In this document: piece after piece, positions 1-7,363 of the stretch | Layout: every line of letters starts with the position of its first letter | Numbering within the stretch: position 1 is the stretch's first letter | Translations under genes and position numbers: made by a program | Notes under the pieces: generated by a model | What the model saw: only the letters and a program-made list of their open reading frames with translations | Database searches by the model: none | What the model was told of the DNA's origin: nothing | DNA from: UMGS1387 sp045539625 | GTDB lineage: Bacteria; Bacillota; Clostridia; Oscillospirales; CAG-382 | Direction: 5' to 3' | Length of the DNA: 23,809 nt | NCBI GenBank assembly: GCA_045539625.1 | Contig: JAZQFS010000096.1 | Location: 1-23,809, forward strand

Positions 1-52
1 CAAAACAATCTGGCCTGTGCCTACCTACAGCGACCTTATATTCAATATTTAA
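1..52 (+). CDS. C-terminal end of an upstream gene (partial)
   Basis: Frame 2 reads 16 codons (ending ...SDLIFNI) to a TAA at 50-52. A strong intrinsic terminator begins 11 bases later, which is what the 3' end of a gene looks like. Too little protein is present to name a family. The other two forward frames also run open through here but continue into the terminator, so they are less likely. Confidence 0.4.
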   Translation, partial: KTIWPVPTYSDLIFNI

Positions 53-62
53 CGGTTTTTAC

Positions 63-100
63 AAGACTGCCTCAAAGAGCTTTTGGGCAGTCTTTTTTTC
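63..100 (+). terminator. Rho-independent terminator of the upstream gene
   Basis: A 9-bp stem, AAGACTGCC (63-71) with GGCAGTCTT (86-94), is followed by a run of T. It sits just after the TAA at 50-52. Confidence 0.8.
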
Positions 101-222
101 TTTTAAAGATAGTTTGTGTTTGGTAAGGAGTTTCGCCGACCGCAGTTGGCACGTCCTCGCTCTCCTCAGAGGTGAAACCTTCCTGTGATACACAAAACTA
201 TCTTCAAAAAAAGAAAAAAGAA
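92..222. repeat. Long imperfect inverted repeat (hairpin element)
   Basis: The left arm, about 92-137, pairs with the right arm, about 170-222. The best-conserved parts are AAGATAGTTTGTGT (106-119) against ACACAAAACTATCTT (190-204), flanked by pyrimidine (CTTTTTTTCTTTT) and purine (AAAAAAAGAAAAAAG) tracts that extend the pairing. A second small hairpin, GCCGAC-CGCA-GTTGGC, lies at 135-150. Bases 124-153 also resemble the reverse complement of the intergenic repeat found at 9933-10043 and 23698-23809. It could be a MITE-like element or a structured RNA. No ORF with a credible start lies in it. Confidence 0.6.
124..153 (-). repeat. Intergenic repeat element, partial inverted copy C
   Basis: TAAGGAGTTTCGCCG (124-138) is identical to the reverse complement of part of copy B, and the match weakens over the next 15 bases. 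It lies within the long inverted repeat 92-222. Confidence 0.55.
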
Positions 223-234
223 AATACATAATCA

Positions 235-263
235 TTGACATTCACTCCTTTTGAGTGTATAAT
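235..263 (+). promoter_or_regulatory. Consensus sigma-A promoter of the yhcH-like operon
   Basis: TTGACA (235-240), a 17-base spacer and TATAAT (258-263) match the consensus in all twelve positions. Transcription should start near 270, 29 bases before the ATG at 299. Confidence 0.93.
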
Positions 264-298
264 TGTCGGTAAGATTTGTGAAAGGAAACAGTGAGCTT

Positions 299-748
299 AT
301 GATTACAGATAATATTAAAAACGCCGAAAAGTACTGTGCAATCAATAAAAATTTCAAAGCTGCATTTGAATTTCTGTCAAAGCTTGATAAAAATACCCCG
401 ACGGGTAAATACGAAATCAATGATGAGCTTTTTGTCAATGTGCAGCAGTATGAAGGCAAAACAAGAGAGGAAGCAAAATTTGAGTCACACGCAGTATACT
501 GTGACATTCAGTATATGATAAGCGGAAAAGAGTATATTGACAGTGCAGATGTTTCTTTGCTGGAAAATGTTGAAAATAAACTTGACACAGAGGATTTTGC
601 ATTGTATAATGAAACAAGTGAATATTCTACCTCCTGCCTTAATGACGGAGATTTTACGGTGCTTTTCCCCGGTGAGGGACACCGCCCCGGTATTGCGGGT
701 AAGGAAGGAATGACTTACAAGGCGGTAGCAAAAATTAAAATCAACTGA
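299..748 (+). CDS. YhcH/YjgK/YiaL family protein (DUF386, EbgC-like)
   Basis: This is a 149-residue cytoplasmic beta-barrel protein of the YhcH/EbgC family, whose usual length is about 150. Family members act in sugar catabolism (beta-galactosidase subunit, sialic acid and other sugar loci) and bind a metal through conserved Glu/His residues. Visible hallmarks are E62-S-H64 followed by YCDIQY (D69, Q71), and the PGEGHRPG motif with H128. The start is ATG 299, with AAAGGA at 281-286. An in-frame TTG at 263 is excluded because it lies within the -10 box. It is the first gene of an operon: the next gene begins 20 bases downstream. The family call is firm; the actual substrate is unknown. Confidence 0.92.
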   Translation: MITDNIKNAEKYCAINKNFKAAFEFLSKLDKNTPTGKYEINDELFVNVQQYEGKTREEAKFESHAVYCDIQYMISGKEYIDSADVSLLENVENKLDTEDFALYNETSEYSTSCLNDGDFTVLFPGEGHRPGIAGKEGMTYKAVAKIKIN

Positions 749-768
749 TTTTTGTAAGGAGAAGAAAT

Positions 769-2811
769 ATGTTTGAACTTAAGACAAAAAGCGCAATCGT
801 TGCGGTTGACTGGGAGGGCGCAAGCGTTTCCTCTGTAAAGGTTTGCGGCAAGGAGCTTGTCGGCGGCAAAAAGCCTTTGTTTACGGTAAGAATGAGAGAC
901 GAACAGGCTGTTGCTCATGAGTTTAATGCTTTTGATGCAAAGAGCTGTGACTTTGACGGCGGCAAGGCTGTTTACTCAGGCTTTGAATTTGACGTAAAGG
1001 TTACTGTTACCTTAAGCGGAAGCGATGCAGCACTGTGGCACATCGCTCTTGAAAACAACACAAATATGCTTGTTGAATGGGTTATATTCCCCGATGCAGT
1101 TTTCAAGCCCCTCAATTTGAACGGCGGCGACGGAAGCGTTATCTGTACATATAATGAAGGTGCACTTTGCGAAAACATTGACTGTCACTCCAATACAATT
1201 GCTCCCGAATATCCTTCAAGAGGCTCATATTTTATGTTCCCCTATATGCTTTTCGGACAGTTTATGTGCTACCAGACAAAGGGCAGCGGTCTGTACTTGG
1301 GTGCACACGATGCTGACAGAGCACCAAAGGGTATCGACTTCTATAAGCATGACGAAGAAAAGAACGTTGATATGTACTTCAGACATTTCCCCGGTCTTAA
1401 CTACGGCGACTCCTTCAGCCTTGAATATCCCTTTATCTGGCAGGGCTACGAAGGCACATGGCACGACGGTGTTCAGATTTACAAGGACTGGTTTGAAGCA
1501 AATCTTCCCGATAATGTTAAGAAGGTAAGCGAAAACCCTTCAATCCCCGAATGGTATAAGGATTCTCCTCTTGTTATTACATACCCCGTAAGAGGTATTC
1601 ACGATATGGATAAGATGGATCCTAACGAGCTGTTCCCCTATGAAAACGCACTTCCCACAATTGATGAAATCGCAGAAAAGGTTGACAGCCGTCTTCTCGT
1701 TCTTCTTATGCACTGGGAAGGTACAGCTCCCTGGGCTCCTCCTTACGTATGGCCTCCTTACGGCGGAGAGGATATTTTCAATTCTTTCGCCGACAAGCTT
1801 CACGAAAGAAAGCATATTTTGGGTGTTTACTGCTCAGGCTTCGGATTTACAAAGCAGTCCAACCTTATTGCAGAATACAATAACGAAGAAAGAATTGAAA
1901 AGGAAAACCTCAAGGAAGCCTTCTGTGCTTCTCCTGCAGGCGTTGCTGAAATTTCCAATATCTGTACAGGTCAGCGCTCGGGCTATGATATCTGTGCAGC
2001 TTTCGAAAAGGGAAGAAAGCTTCTTGACGAAGCATATCTGCCTCTCTTCAACAGCAAGGTAGACTACTGCCAGATTCTTGACCAGAACCACGGCGGAAGC
2101 CAGTATTTCTGCTACAGTAAAGAGCACGGTCATCCTCACGGTCCGGGTAAGTGGATGACAAAGAATATGAGAAATCTTCTTGACGGCTGGAACACTATGG
2201 GTAAGGGCAAGCTCTTCGGTTGTGAATCAGCTTCTTCCGAGCCTTACATCGGAAACCTTCTCTTCAGCGATAACAGATTTGAGCTTTGCTGGAATCTTGG
2301 CAGACCTGAGCCTGTCTACTCATACATTTACCACGAATATCTGCGTAACTTTATGGGTAATCAGGTATCCTGTCCTCTTACAAACGGTAAGGACAGCATG
2401 TGTGCAAGAATGGCATACTCCTTCACCGCAGGCGACTGTATGACAATCGTTCTTACTCCCTTCGGTAAGATTATGACAAACTGGGGTAACCATAACTTTG
2501 ACATTCTTCCCGATAAGGACAGAGCAGTTCAGTTTGCAGCGAATATGCAGAAGTTCTATAAGGAAAAGGCATTCAAGTTCCTCTATGACGGCAGAATGAT
2601 TAAGCCCCTTGAAATTCAGTGCTCAAGCGAAGAATATCCCAAGTACGGCAATCAGACAACCGTTATTCCCGATGTTTATACATCTGCATGGGAAAAGGAC
2701 GGCGAAAAGGCACAGATTTTTGTTAACCATACTCTTAAGGATGTTACCGTTAAGGTTGACGGCAAGGAAATTGTTGTTCCTTCTCTCGGTGCTGAAATTA
2801 TCAAGCTTTAA
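769..2811 (+). CDS. Putative glycoside hydrolase, DUF6259-like
   Basis: This is a 680-residue protein without a signal peptide, so probably cytoplasmic, acting on imported oligosaccharide. An N-terminal beta-sandwich-like part (about 1-250) precedes a probable TIM barrel. The barrel carries MHWEGTAPW (from M314) and a PPYVWPPYGG stretch, then a short C-terminal beta domain ending near 680. These motifs recall the DUF6259 family, which I assign from memory. Candidate catalytic acids are D438 (QILDQNHGG) and E486/E491 (GCESASSEP), by position after probable barrel strands; this is inference. The ribosome site is TAAGGAG (755-761), 7 bases before the ATG. It is co-transcribed with the YhcH-like gene, which supports a role in sugar breakdown. 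CDS certain; family moderately sure; substrate unknown. Confidence 0.85.
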   Translation: MFELKTKSAIVAVDWEGASVSSVKVCGKELVGGKKPLFTVRMRDEQAVAHEFNAFDAKSCDFDGGKAVYSGFEFDVKVTVTLSGSDAALWHIALENNTNMLVEWVIFPDAVFKPLNLNGGDGSVICTYNEGALCENIDCHSNTIAPEYPSRGSYFMFPYMLFGQFMCYQTKGSGLYLGAHDADRAPKGIDFYKHDEEKNVDMYFRHFPGLNYGDSFSLEYPFIWQGYEGTWHDGVQIYKDWFEANLPDNVKKVSENPSIPEWYKDSPLVITYPVRGIHDMDKMDPNELFPYENALPTIDEIAEKVDSRLLVLLMHWEGTAPWAPPYVWPPYGGEDIFNSFADKLHERKHILGVYCSGFGFTKQSNLIAEYNNEERIEKENLKEAFCASPAGVAEISNICTGQRSGYDICAAFEKGRKLLDEAYLPLFNSKVDYCQILDQNHGGSQYFCYSKEHGHPHGPGKWMTKNMRNLLDGWNTMGKGKLFGCESASSEPYIGNLLFSDNRFELCWNLGRPEPVYSYIYHEYLRNFMGNQVSCPLTNGKDSMCARMAYSFTAGDCMTIVLTPFGKIMTNWGNHNFDILPDKDRAVQFAANMQKFYKEKAFKFLYDGRMIKPLEIQCSSEEYPKYGNQTTVIPDVYTSAWEKDGEKAQIFVNHTLKDVTVKVDGKEIVVPSLGAEIIKL

Positions 2812-2834
2812 TTTTAAATAATATGTTCACTATG

Positions 2835-2866
2835 ACGTGCGGTCTTATGGCTGCACGTTTTTTTTG
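2835..2866 (+). terminator. Terminator of the sugar operon
   Basis: The stem ACGTGC (2835-2840) / GCACGT (2853-2858) is followed by eight T residues. It lies 24 bases after the TAA of the DUF6259-like gene. Confidence 0.82.
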
Positions 2867-2978
2867 CTGTTTTTTCTGCCATTTGTGTTTTTGTCTATAA
2901 TCATTTTATTTTTCGTCCTGAGGTAAAAATAATATTAAGATTTTTGTTATATTTTTTGTTAACTCGCAATTTTTTTCG

Positions 2979-3007
2979 TTGACAAAAAAGCAGACATTAT
3001 GTTAGAT
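2979..3007 (+). promoter_or_regulatory. Probable promoter of the small ORF / secreted protein pair
   Basis: TTGACA (2979-2984), 17 bases, then TTAGAT (3002-3007). The -35 box is perfect and the -10 box is weak (3 of 6). It lies 36 bases before the small-ORF start. Confidence 0.6.
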
Positions 3008-3042
3008 TTTAGTAGTAGAAAAAGGTGAGGAGGGATTTTTAT

Positions 3043-3162
3043 ATGGTAAAAAATACTTATCAGACACCTACATTAAATATCACTGTTATGTCACAAAGCG
3101 ACGTACTTGCGTCAAGTGATGTGCTTATTGACGCAAGCGGACTTTTTGATGACAGACAGTAG
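3043..3162 (+). CDS. Small ORF, 39 residues, unknown function
   Basis: ATG 3043 is preceded by a near-perfect ribosome site, GAGGAGG (3027-3033), with 9-base spacing. The peptide starts MVKNTYQTPTLNI and contains SDVLASSDVLIDASGLFDD, ending at TAG 3160-3162. It has no signal peptide and no membrane segment; it is acidic toward the C-terminus and rich in Ser and Asp. It is 19 bases upstream of the next gene and shares its promoter. I recall similar short peptides (a Tyr-x-x-Pro start and a Ser/Asp-rich tail) in clostridial genomes but know no established function. A leader peptide or a precursor of a modified peptide are both possible. The strength of the ribosome site is the main support that it is translated. 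Confidence 0.72.
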   Translation: MVKNTYQTPTLNITVMSQSDVLASSDVLIDASGLFDDRQ

Positions 3163-3181
3163 TTTTGAAAGGAGAAAAAAC

Positions 3182-6100
3182 ATGAAAAAGATTTTAGGCG
3201 TATTTTTAACACTTGCACTTCTTATGACAACAGCATTTGCCGCACCTGTTATGGTTGGAACTGTTACAGATATTGCGGAAACACAGGAAGCTGCACTGCC
3301 TTGTGTTACAGAACAAGCGGCAGAGCTTGAAGAAGAGGCTGACTACGGTGAGCTTATAGTAGATATTGATTTTGAGGACAGAGAAGCGGGAACAACAGGC
3401 TTTACCGCTCTTCTTGATTCGGAGTTTCCCGGAAGCACTTTTGCAGGTATGCCTTCATTTACACCTGTAGGAGGTAACGGCTTTACTCCTGCAAATGCTT
3501 CTTTTAAGGAAGAAAACGGAAATACCTATATGTCCTATACGGCAACAAAAGATTACCTTCAGATGTATCTCAATACGTCATCTGCTTTGCCGTCGGGTAC
3601 ATATACAATATCACTTGATATGAGACCTAAAAATATTAACGGTGCAACTGGTCTTGGCATGAACTTTAACGGTACATACAATTCGTTTGACCATATATCT
3701 GACAGAAACAATGTGAGCTTTACCGAAAGCTCCGATGAGTTTACGACAAAGGTTTACAGAGGTAAAATGAAATCAGGCGTATCTCTGTCAAAAATAGAGT
3801 TTCTTATTTTCGGCTCAAATGCAGGTGTTGTTATGGATTTTGATAACATCAAAATCTGGTACGAGGACGACAAGTACGCCGTAAACTTCAATGACGGCGG
3901 TATGGGTGTGGAATGTACCTCCATTGCAGACAACACAAGAGTTGCCAAGGGCGGTGCAATCACACTTTCCGACTATAAGGCAGAGTCAGGCAGCGTGGAA
4001 TTTCTCGGCTGGGGTCTTGAGCCCTTCGGCAACGTAATTGACGGGGCAACCTTCACTCCCACGGAAGACACCACACTTTATGCAATCTGGAATTTCGGTA
4101 CAAAGATTATTGACCTTAATTTTGAAAGCAGTGAAATAGGCTCACAGCTTGGAACAACCTACGCCGACGCATATTATCCTGCAAAGAACTATGCTTCATT
4201 CGATGATATGTGCATTCAGTATACAGGTGTTTCTTCGGCAAAGAGTGAAGTTTGTGCAGAAGCTGACGGCAATAAGTATATTGCAATGCAGACAGGCACA
4301 CAGTATAACTTCTTAAAATTCAGAAATAACGAAGGCTTCCCTGCAGGTACCTATACCTTTGCTTATCTTGTAAAAATGGACGATTACAAGGGAAATAGCG
4401 GCACTGTTGACTTCAACGATATGTGTAAATGGGGCAATAACGATTATGAAACACAGATGAATAAGCTGTCGGGAAATATTGCCGCAGGTGTTGTGAAATT
4501 CTCAGGCAATGACAGTGAGTGGAAGGCTTACAGAGTAACAGCTTCAACTATCGACGGACAGCTTCCCAAGAACTTTATCACACTTATTACAGATAAAACT
4601 TCGTCTTATGGCTCAACCTTCGGTCTTGACAATGTTGTAATTTACTACAACGCACCCAAGACAGAATATACTCCCGAAGTAACCGTAAACGCTTATGACT
4701 ACAGAAAAGGTCAGTTTGACATAACTCTCAGTGAAGACGTTGGAATTCCCGCGGAAGAAGCTTACGGACTGTTCTTCAAGACCACAGGCGTGTTTGATGC
4801 GGCTTGTACTCTTACCGAAAACGCAGACGGCTCTGTTACATACTCCTTCTACGAAGAAAAGGTATATAAGGACAGCAGTGTAACACTTAATTCCGTAATT
4901 ACCTGCAAGACTCCCGAAAAGAACGCTGTAATAACTCTTCCCGAAGGCGTTGCAGGCAAGACATATACCTTTGACTCGGTTCCCGATGACGGCGAAAACC
5001 TTGTTCCCAACGGCGATGTATCCAATCCTTACTTTGTTCCCTTCACGGGTTTAGCAAGCGAATTCAAGCCTGTAACAATCTCAGACGGCGCATTCAATCT
5101 TGAACTCAAGGAAGACCTTGAAAACTATTACTGCTGGCTGAGTGTTGCGACCAAGCAGATTGACTTTGAAGCAGATACAAACTACTATATCGACATTGAT
5201 ATGGACTTTGTAAAGCAGCCTTCGCTCAGTGACGGTACACCCAATCCTTATAAGGCAGGCAAGTACGATTACTTCTATGTATACATTCCCGATACAAAGT
5301 TTGTGGCAACCGAAAATACATATAAGGATCGTCCGGAATATATCAAGGGCATGACAACAAAGAACAATTTCCATGCAAGTATTGATTCCTTTGGTGTAGA
5401 TCAGGGTAACTACAGAACAGTTCTTAAAACCGACGCAGCCCTTGAAGATCCTGCAGTAACACTCCAGCTTGACCTTAACGGTGCAAAATCTCTCTTTGCA
5501 GATACCAAGACAAACAGCAGAGTAACAGGTGCAGGCGGTCTTGGATTTGTACTTAAAAACTTTACAATCAAGAAGATGTATGACGTAAACCTTGAAGTGA
5601 ACGGCGAGGTTGTTGAAACAAGACTTGCGGCAAAGGACGTAACAATTTATCTTCCCGAAACAGCAACCGTTTCAGGTGTTGATACACTTGTCGGCTGGAC
5701 AGACGGCGAAAAGGTGTATGAGCTTGGCGGAGAATATACACTTAAGACCGCAGGCGATGTAACACTTACAGCAGTAGTTCAGGGCGTAACACCCAAAACA
5801 TATAACGAAAACTCCATAAGACTTACCGATCCTCAGGGTATTCGCTTTAAGTCTGCGGTAACACACAAGGTTAAGGCTGATACAAAGACAACCGAATACG
5901 GATATGTTGTAACACTTGAATCTTTACTTGGTGAATATACGGCAAACGATCTTGTAATTGGCGGTCCTGTTAAGTGTGTATCAGGCGTAAGCTACGGATA
6001 TGATAAGACTGTGGAGAAAAAGGTTGACCGTATTTATTCAACCGATGACACATACACCTACTTCACGGCAGTTGTTCACGGCATCAAGCAAACAGAGTCG

Positions 6101-6289
6101 GCATACAGAGAAAACATTATTGTAAGACCTTATGTGGTTTATGACGGTGGATATGTATACGGCGAGCCTATGTCAAGAAGTATTCTCAGCGTTGCCGAAG
6201 AAATCAAGGCACAGGGCTACAATAATCTTGATGAGGCAGGCAAGAAGGTTATAACAGACATTCTTGAGCTTTGCGGCATAGAAGCATAA
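3182..6289 (+). CDS. Large secreted protein with InlB-like repeats, unknown function
   Basis: A 1035-residue exported protein. ATG 3182 follows GAAAGGAG (3167-3174); an in-frame upstream start would overlap the small ORF and lacks a ribosome site. A signal peptide (MKKILGVFLTLALLMTTAFA) precedes AAPVMVGTV at 20-28, a sequence also found in the protein at 14760. The acidic region that follows leads into two beta-sandwich-like segments, each opening with a (V/L)(D/N)(I/L)(D/N)FE-type strand (near residues 60 and 304). They are separated by an InlB B-type repeat at about 233-303 ending TTLYAIW. A second InlB-like stretch lies near 800-870. The final 160 residues (from NSIRLTDPQGIRFKS) form a distinct C-terminal domain. 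No SLH, LPxTG or dockerin is seen, so it is probably released or held non-covalently. No catalytic motif is recognised. Confidence 0.9.
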   Translation: MKKILGVFLTLALLMTTAFAAPVMVGTVTDIAETQEAALPCVTEQAAELEEEADYGELIVDIDFEDREAGTTGFTALLDSEFPGSTFAGMPSFTPVGGNGFTPANASFKEENGNTYMSYTATKDYLQMYLNTSSALPSGTYTISLDMRPKNINGATGLGMNFNGTYNSFDHISDRNNVSFTESSDEFTTKVYRGKMKSGVSLSKIEFLIFGSNAGVVMDFDNIKIWYEDDKYAVNFNDGGMGVECTSIADNTRVAKGGAITLSDYKAESGSVEFLGWGLEPFGNVIDGATFTPTEDTTLYAIWNFGTKIIDLNFESSEIGSQLGTTYADAYYPAKNYASFDDMCIQYTGVSSAKSEVCAEADGNKYIAMQTGTQYNFLKFRNNEGFPAGTYTFAYLVKMDDYKGNSGTVDFNDMCKWGNNDYETQMNKLSGNIAAGVVKFSGNDSEWKAYRVTASTIDGQLPKNFITLITDKTSSYGSTFGLDNVVIYYNAPKTEYTPEVTVNAYDYRKGQFDITLSEDVGIPAEEAYGLFFKTTGVFDAACTLTENADGSVTYSFYEEKVYKDSSVTLNSVITCKTPEKNAVITLPEGVAGKTYTFDSVPDDGENLVPNGDVSNPYFVPFTGLASEFKPVTISDGAFNLELKEDLENYYCWLSVATKQIDFEADTNYYIDIDMDFVKQPSLSDGTPNPYKAGKYDYFYVYIPDTKFVATENTYKDRPEYIKGMTTKNNFHASIDSFGVDQGNYRTVLKTDAALEDPAVTLQLDLNGAKSLFADTKTNSRVTGAGGLGFVLKNFTIKKMYDVNLEVNGEVVETRLAAKDVTIYLPETATVSGVDTLVGWTDGEKVYELGGEYTLKTAGDVTLTAVVQGVTPKTYNENSIRLTDPQGIRFKSAVTHKVKADTKTTEYGYVVTLESLLGEYTANDLVIGGPVKCVSGVSYGYDKTVEKKVDRIYSTDDTYTYFTAVVHGIKQTESAYRENIIVRPYVVYDGGYVYGEPMSRSILSVAEEIKAQGYNNLDEAGKKVITDILELCGIEA

Positions 6290-6333
6290 ATACTGTATAT
6301 CCGAAAGGGTATAAACTCTCCTTTTTTGAAAAG

Positions 6334-6365
6334 ACTCTCTCTGTTTTGGCAGGGAGAGTTTTTTG
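6334..6365 (+). terminator. Terminator of the secreted-protein gene
   Basis: The 10-bp stem ACTCTCTCTG (6334-6343) / CAGGGAGAGT (6350-6359), with one G-T pair, is followed by six T residues. It is 44 bases after the TAA at 6287-6289. Confidence 0.85.
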
Positions 6366-6368
6366 TGC

Positions 6369-6398
6369 AAAAAAACTGCCTCTGTTTATTAGAGGCAG
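6369..6398 (-). terminator. Terminator of the minus-strand TIM-barrel gene
   Basis: CTGCCTCT (6376-6383) / AGAGGCAG (6391-6398) forms an 8-bp stem. On the minus strand it is followed by a T run (A run at 6369-6375 on the plus strand), 20 bases beyond the stop codon at 6418. Together with 6334-6365 it insulates two convergent genes. Confidence 0.85.
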
Positions 6399-6417
6399 GA
6401 AGAAAAAATATATTCAA

Positions 6418-7218
6418 TTATAAGCTTTTGGCTATTTCATCAATTGTATCGTCCAGTCTGTTTACTGCATTTGCCGCAAGACGGTAATACTCTTCAGCCG
6501 TAACATTGTCGTAGTAAGAGGTGCTGTGGCGTAAAACCTCAAGCATAAGCGTTCCCTTGTAGCCGTTTTCGGCAATTGTCAGGGCGGCGTAATCGTAGTC
6601 AACACAGCCGTCGTAAGGCAGAAGGTGCTCGTCCTTGTCTTTTTCACAGTGGTTGTCGCTGAGGTGAAGAGCGCACAGTCTGTCGCCAAATAAGGGCATA
6701 AAGCGCTTGCCCGGTGTAAAACAGCCCTCATGTCCCGTATCCCAGCAAAAGCCTGCTTCGGGGTACTGCTCAATAACAGAGGCAAGGTTTGCAACATATC
6801 TCTGGTTTTCGTAGGCGATTTTTACGTTCTTTTTTGAAGCATATTCCATAAGAGCATCAAAACGGCGGTTGCCGACGTCGCTTATTCTGGGTGCAGGACA
6901 GCCTGAGGACAGGTGTACAATAAGCACGGGTGCGCCTACCTCAATGCACTTGTCAATACCGTCGGTATGCTGACGAAGAGTATACTCGCCCTTTTCGCCT
7001 CCATACCATATATCGTTTATGGTGTTGAAGGGGGCGTGGAGTGTATCAAAGCTTATGCCGAAACGGGCGAGAAGCTCCGCTGTTTTTCCCGATACATCGG
7101 GGTTGTCCGACAGCCAGAAGGTTTTGGTAAAGCCGCCCGCCTGCATATACTGTGCCTGAAGATGTATGTCACACTCGTTTTTGCTTCCGTAGCAGAACAG
7201 GTTTATACCTTTTTCCAT
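6418..7218 (-). CDS. Sugar phosphate isomerase/epimerase-like TIM barrel
   Basis: This is a 266-residue protein of the xylose-isomerase-like TIM-barrel superfamily (AP endonuclease 2 fold), typical length 260-290. Members isomerise or epimerise sugars and inositols using a metal held by Glu/Asp/His. Visible strand-end motifs in order are DTLHAPF, VLIVHLSS, IAYENQ (metal Glu), FCWDTGHEG (metal Asp and His), LHLSDNHCEKDKDEHLLPYDG and TLMLEVLR (metal Glu). The start is the ATG at 7218 because AAGGA (7233-7229 on the minus strand) sits 10 bases before it. A GTG at 7227 is too close to that site. It is monocistronic, with no obvious partner gene. Superfamily sure; substrate not predictable from sequence. 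Confidence 0.9.
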   Translation of the reverse strand: MEKGINLFCYGSKNECDIHLQAQYMQAGGFTKTFWLSDNPDVSGKTAELLARFGISFDTLHAPFNTINDIWYGGEKGEYTLRQHTDGIDKCIEVGAPVLIVHLSSGCPAPRISDVGNRRFDALMEYASKKNVKIAYENQRYVANLASVIEQYPEAGFCWDTGHEGCFTPGKRFMPLFGDRLCALHLSDNHCEKDKDEHLLPYDGCVDYDYAALTIAENGYKGTLMLEVLRHSTSYYDNVTAEEYYRLAANAVNRLDDTIDEIAKSL

Positions 7219-7315
7219 TTGTATCACGTCCTTGTATAATATAAATTGATTTTAACATCATAATGTGACTTTTTCTTATGTTTTATTAAAATAGTTTAAT
7301 AATGAAAAAACTGCA

Positions 7316-7327
7316 TATAATTATAAT
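7316..7327 (+). promoter_or_regulatory. Possible -10 region of the ferritin-like gene
   Basis: Two overlapping-register TATAAT boxes, 7316-7321 and 7322-7327, lie 37-43 bases before the ATG at 7364. Neither has a good -35 box at 16-18 bases. The 145-base divergent gap is AT-rich and holds no other evident feature. Confidence 0.4.
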
Positions 7328-7363
7328 GCACACAAGTGTAATAAATTATTTGGAGTGAAATAT

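Noticed and set aside
263..298. TTG 263 as start of the YhcH-like gene
   Set aside because: It lies in the -10 hexamer TATAAT (258-263), upstream of the transcription start; ATG 299 fits the family start.
3107..3181. N-terminal extension of the 1035-residue secreted protein
   Set aside because: It would overlap the small ORF in another frame, lacks a ribosome site, and would bury the signal peptide.
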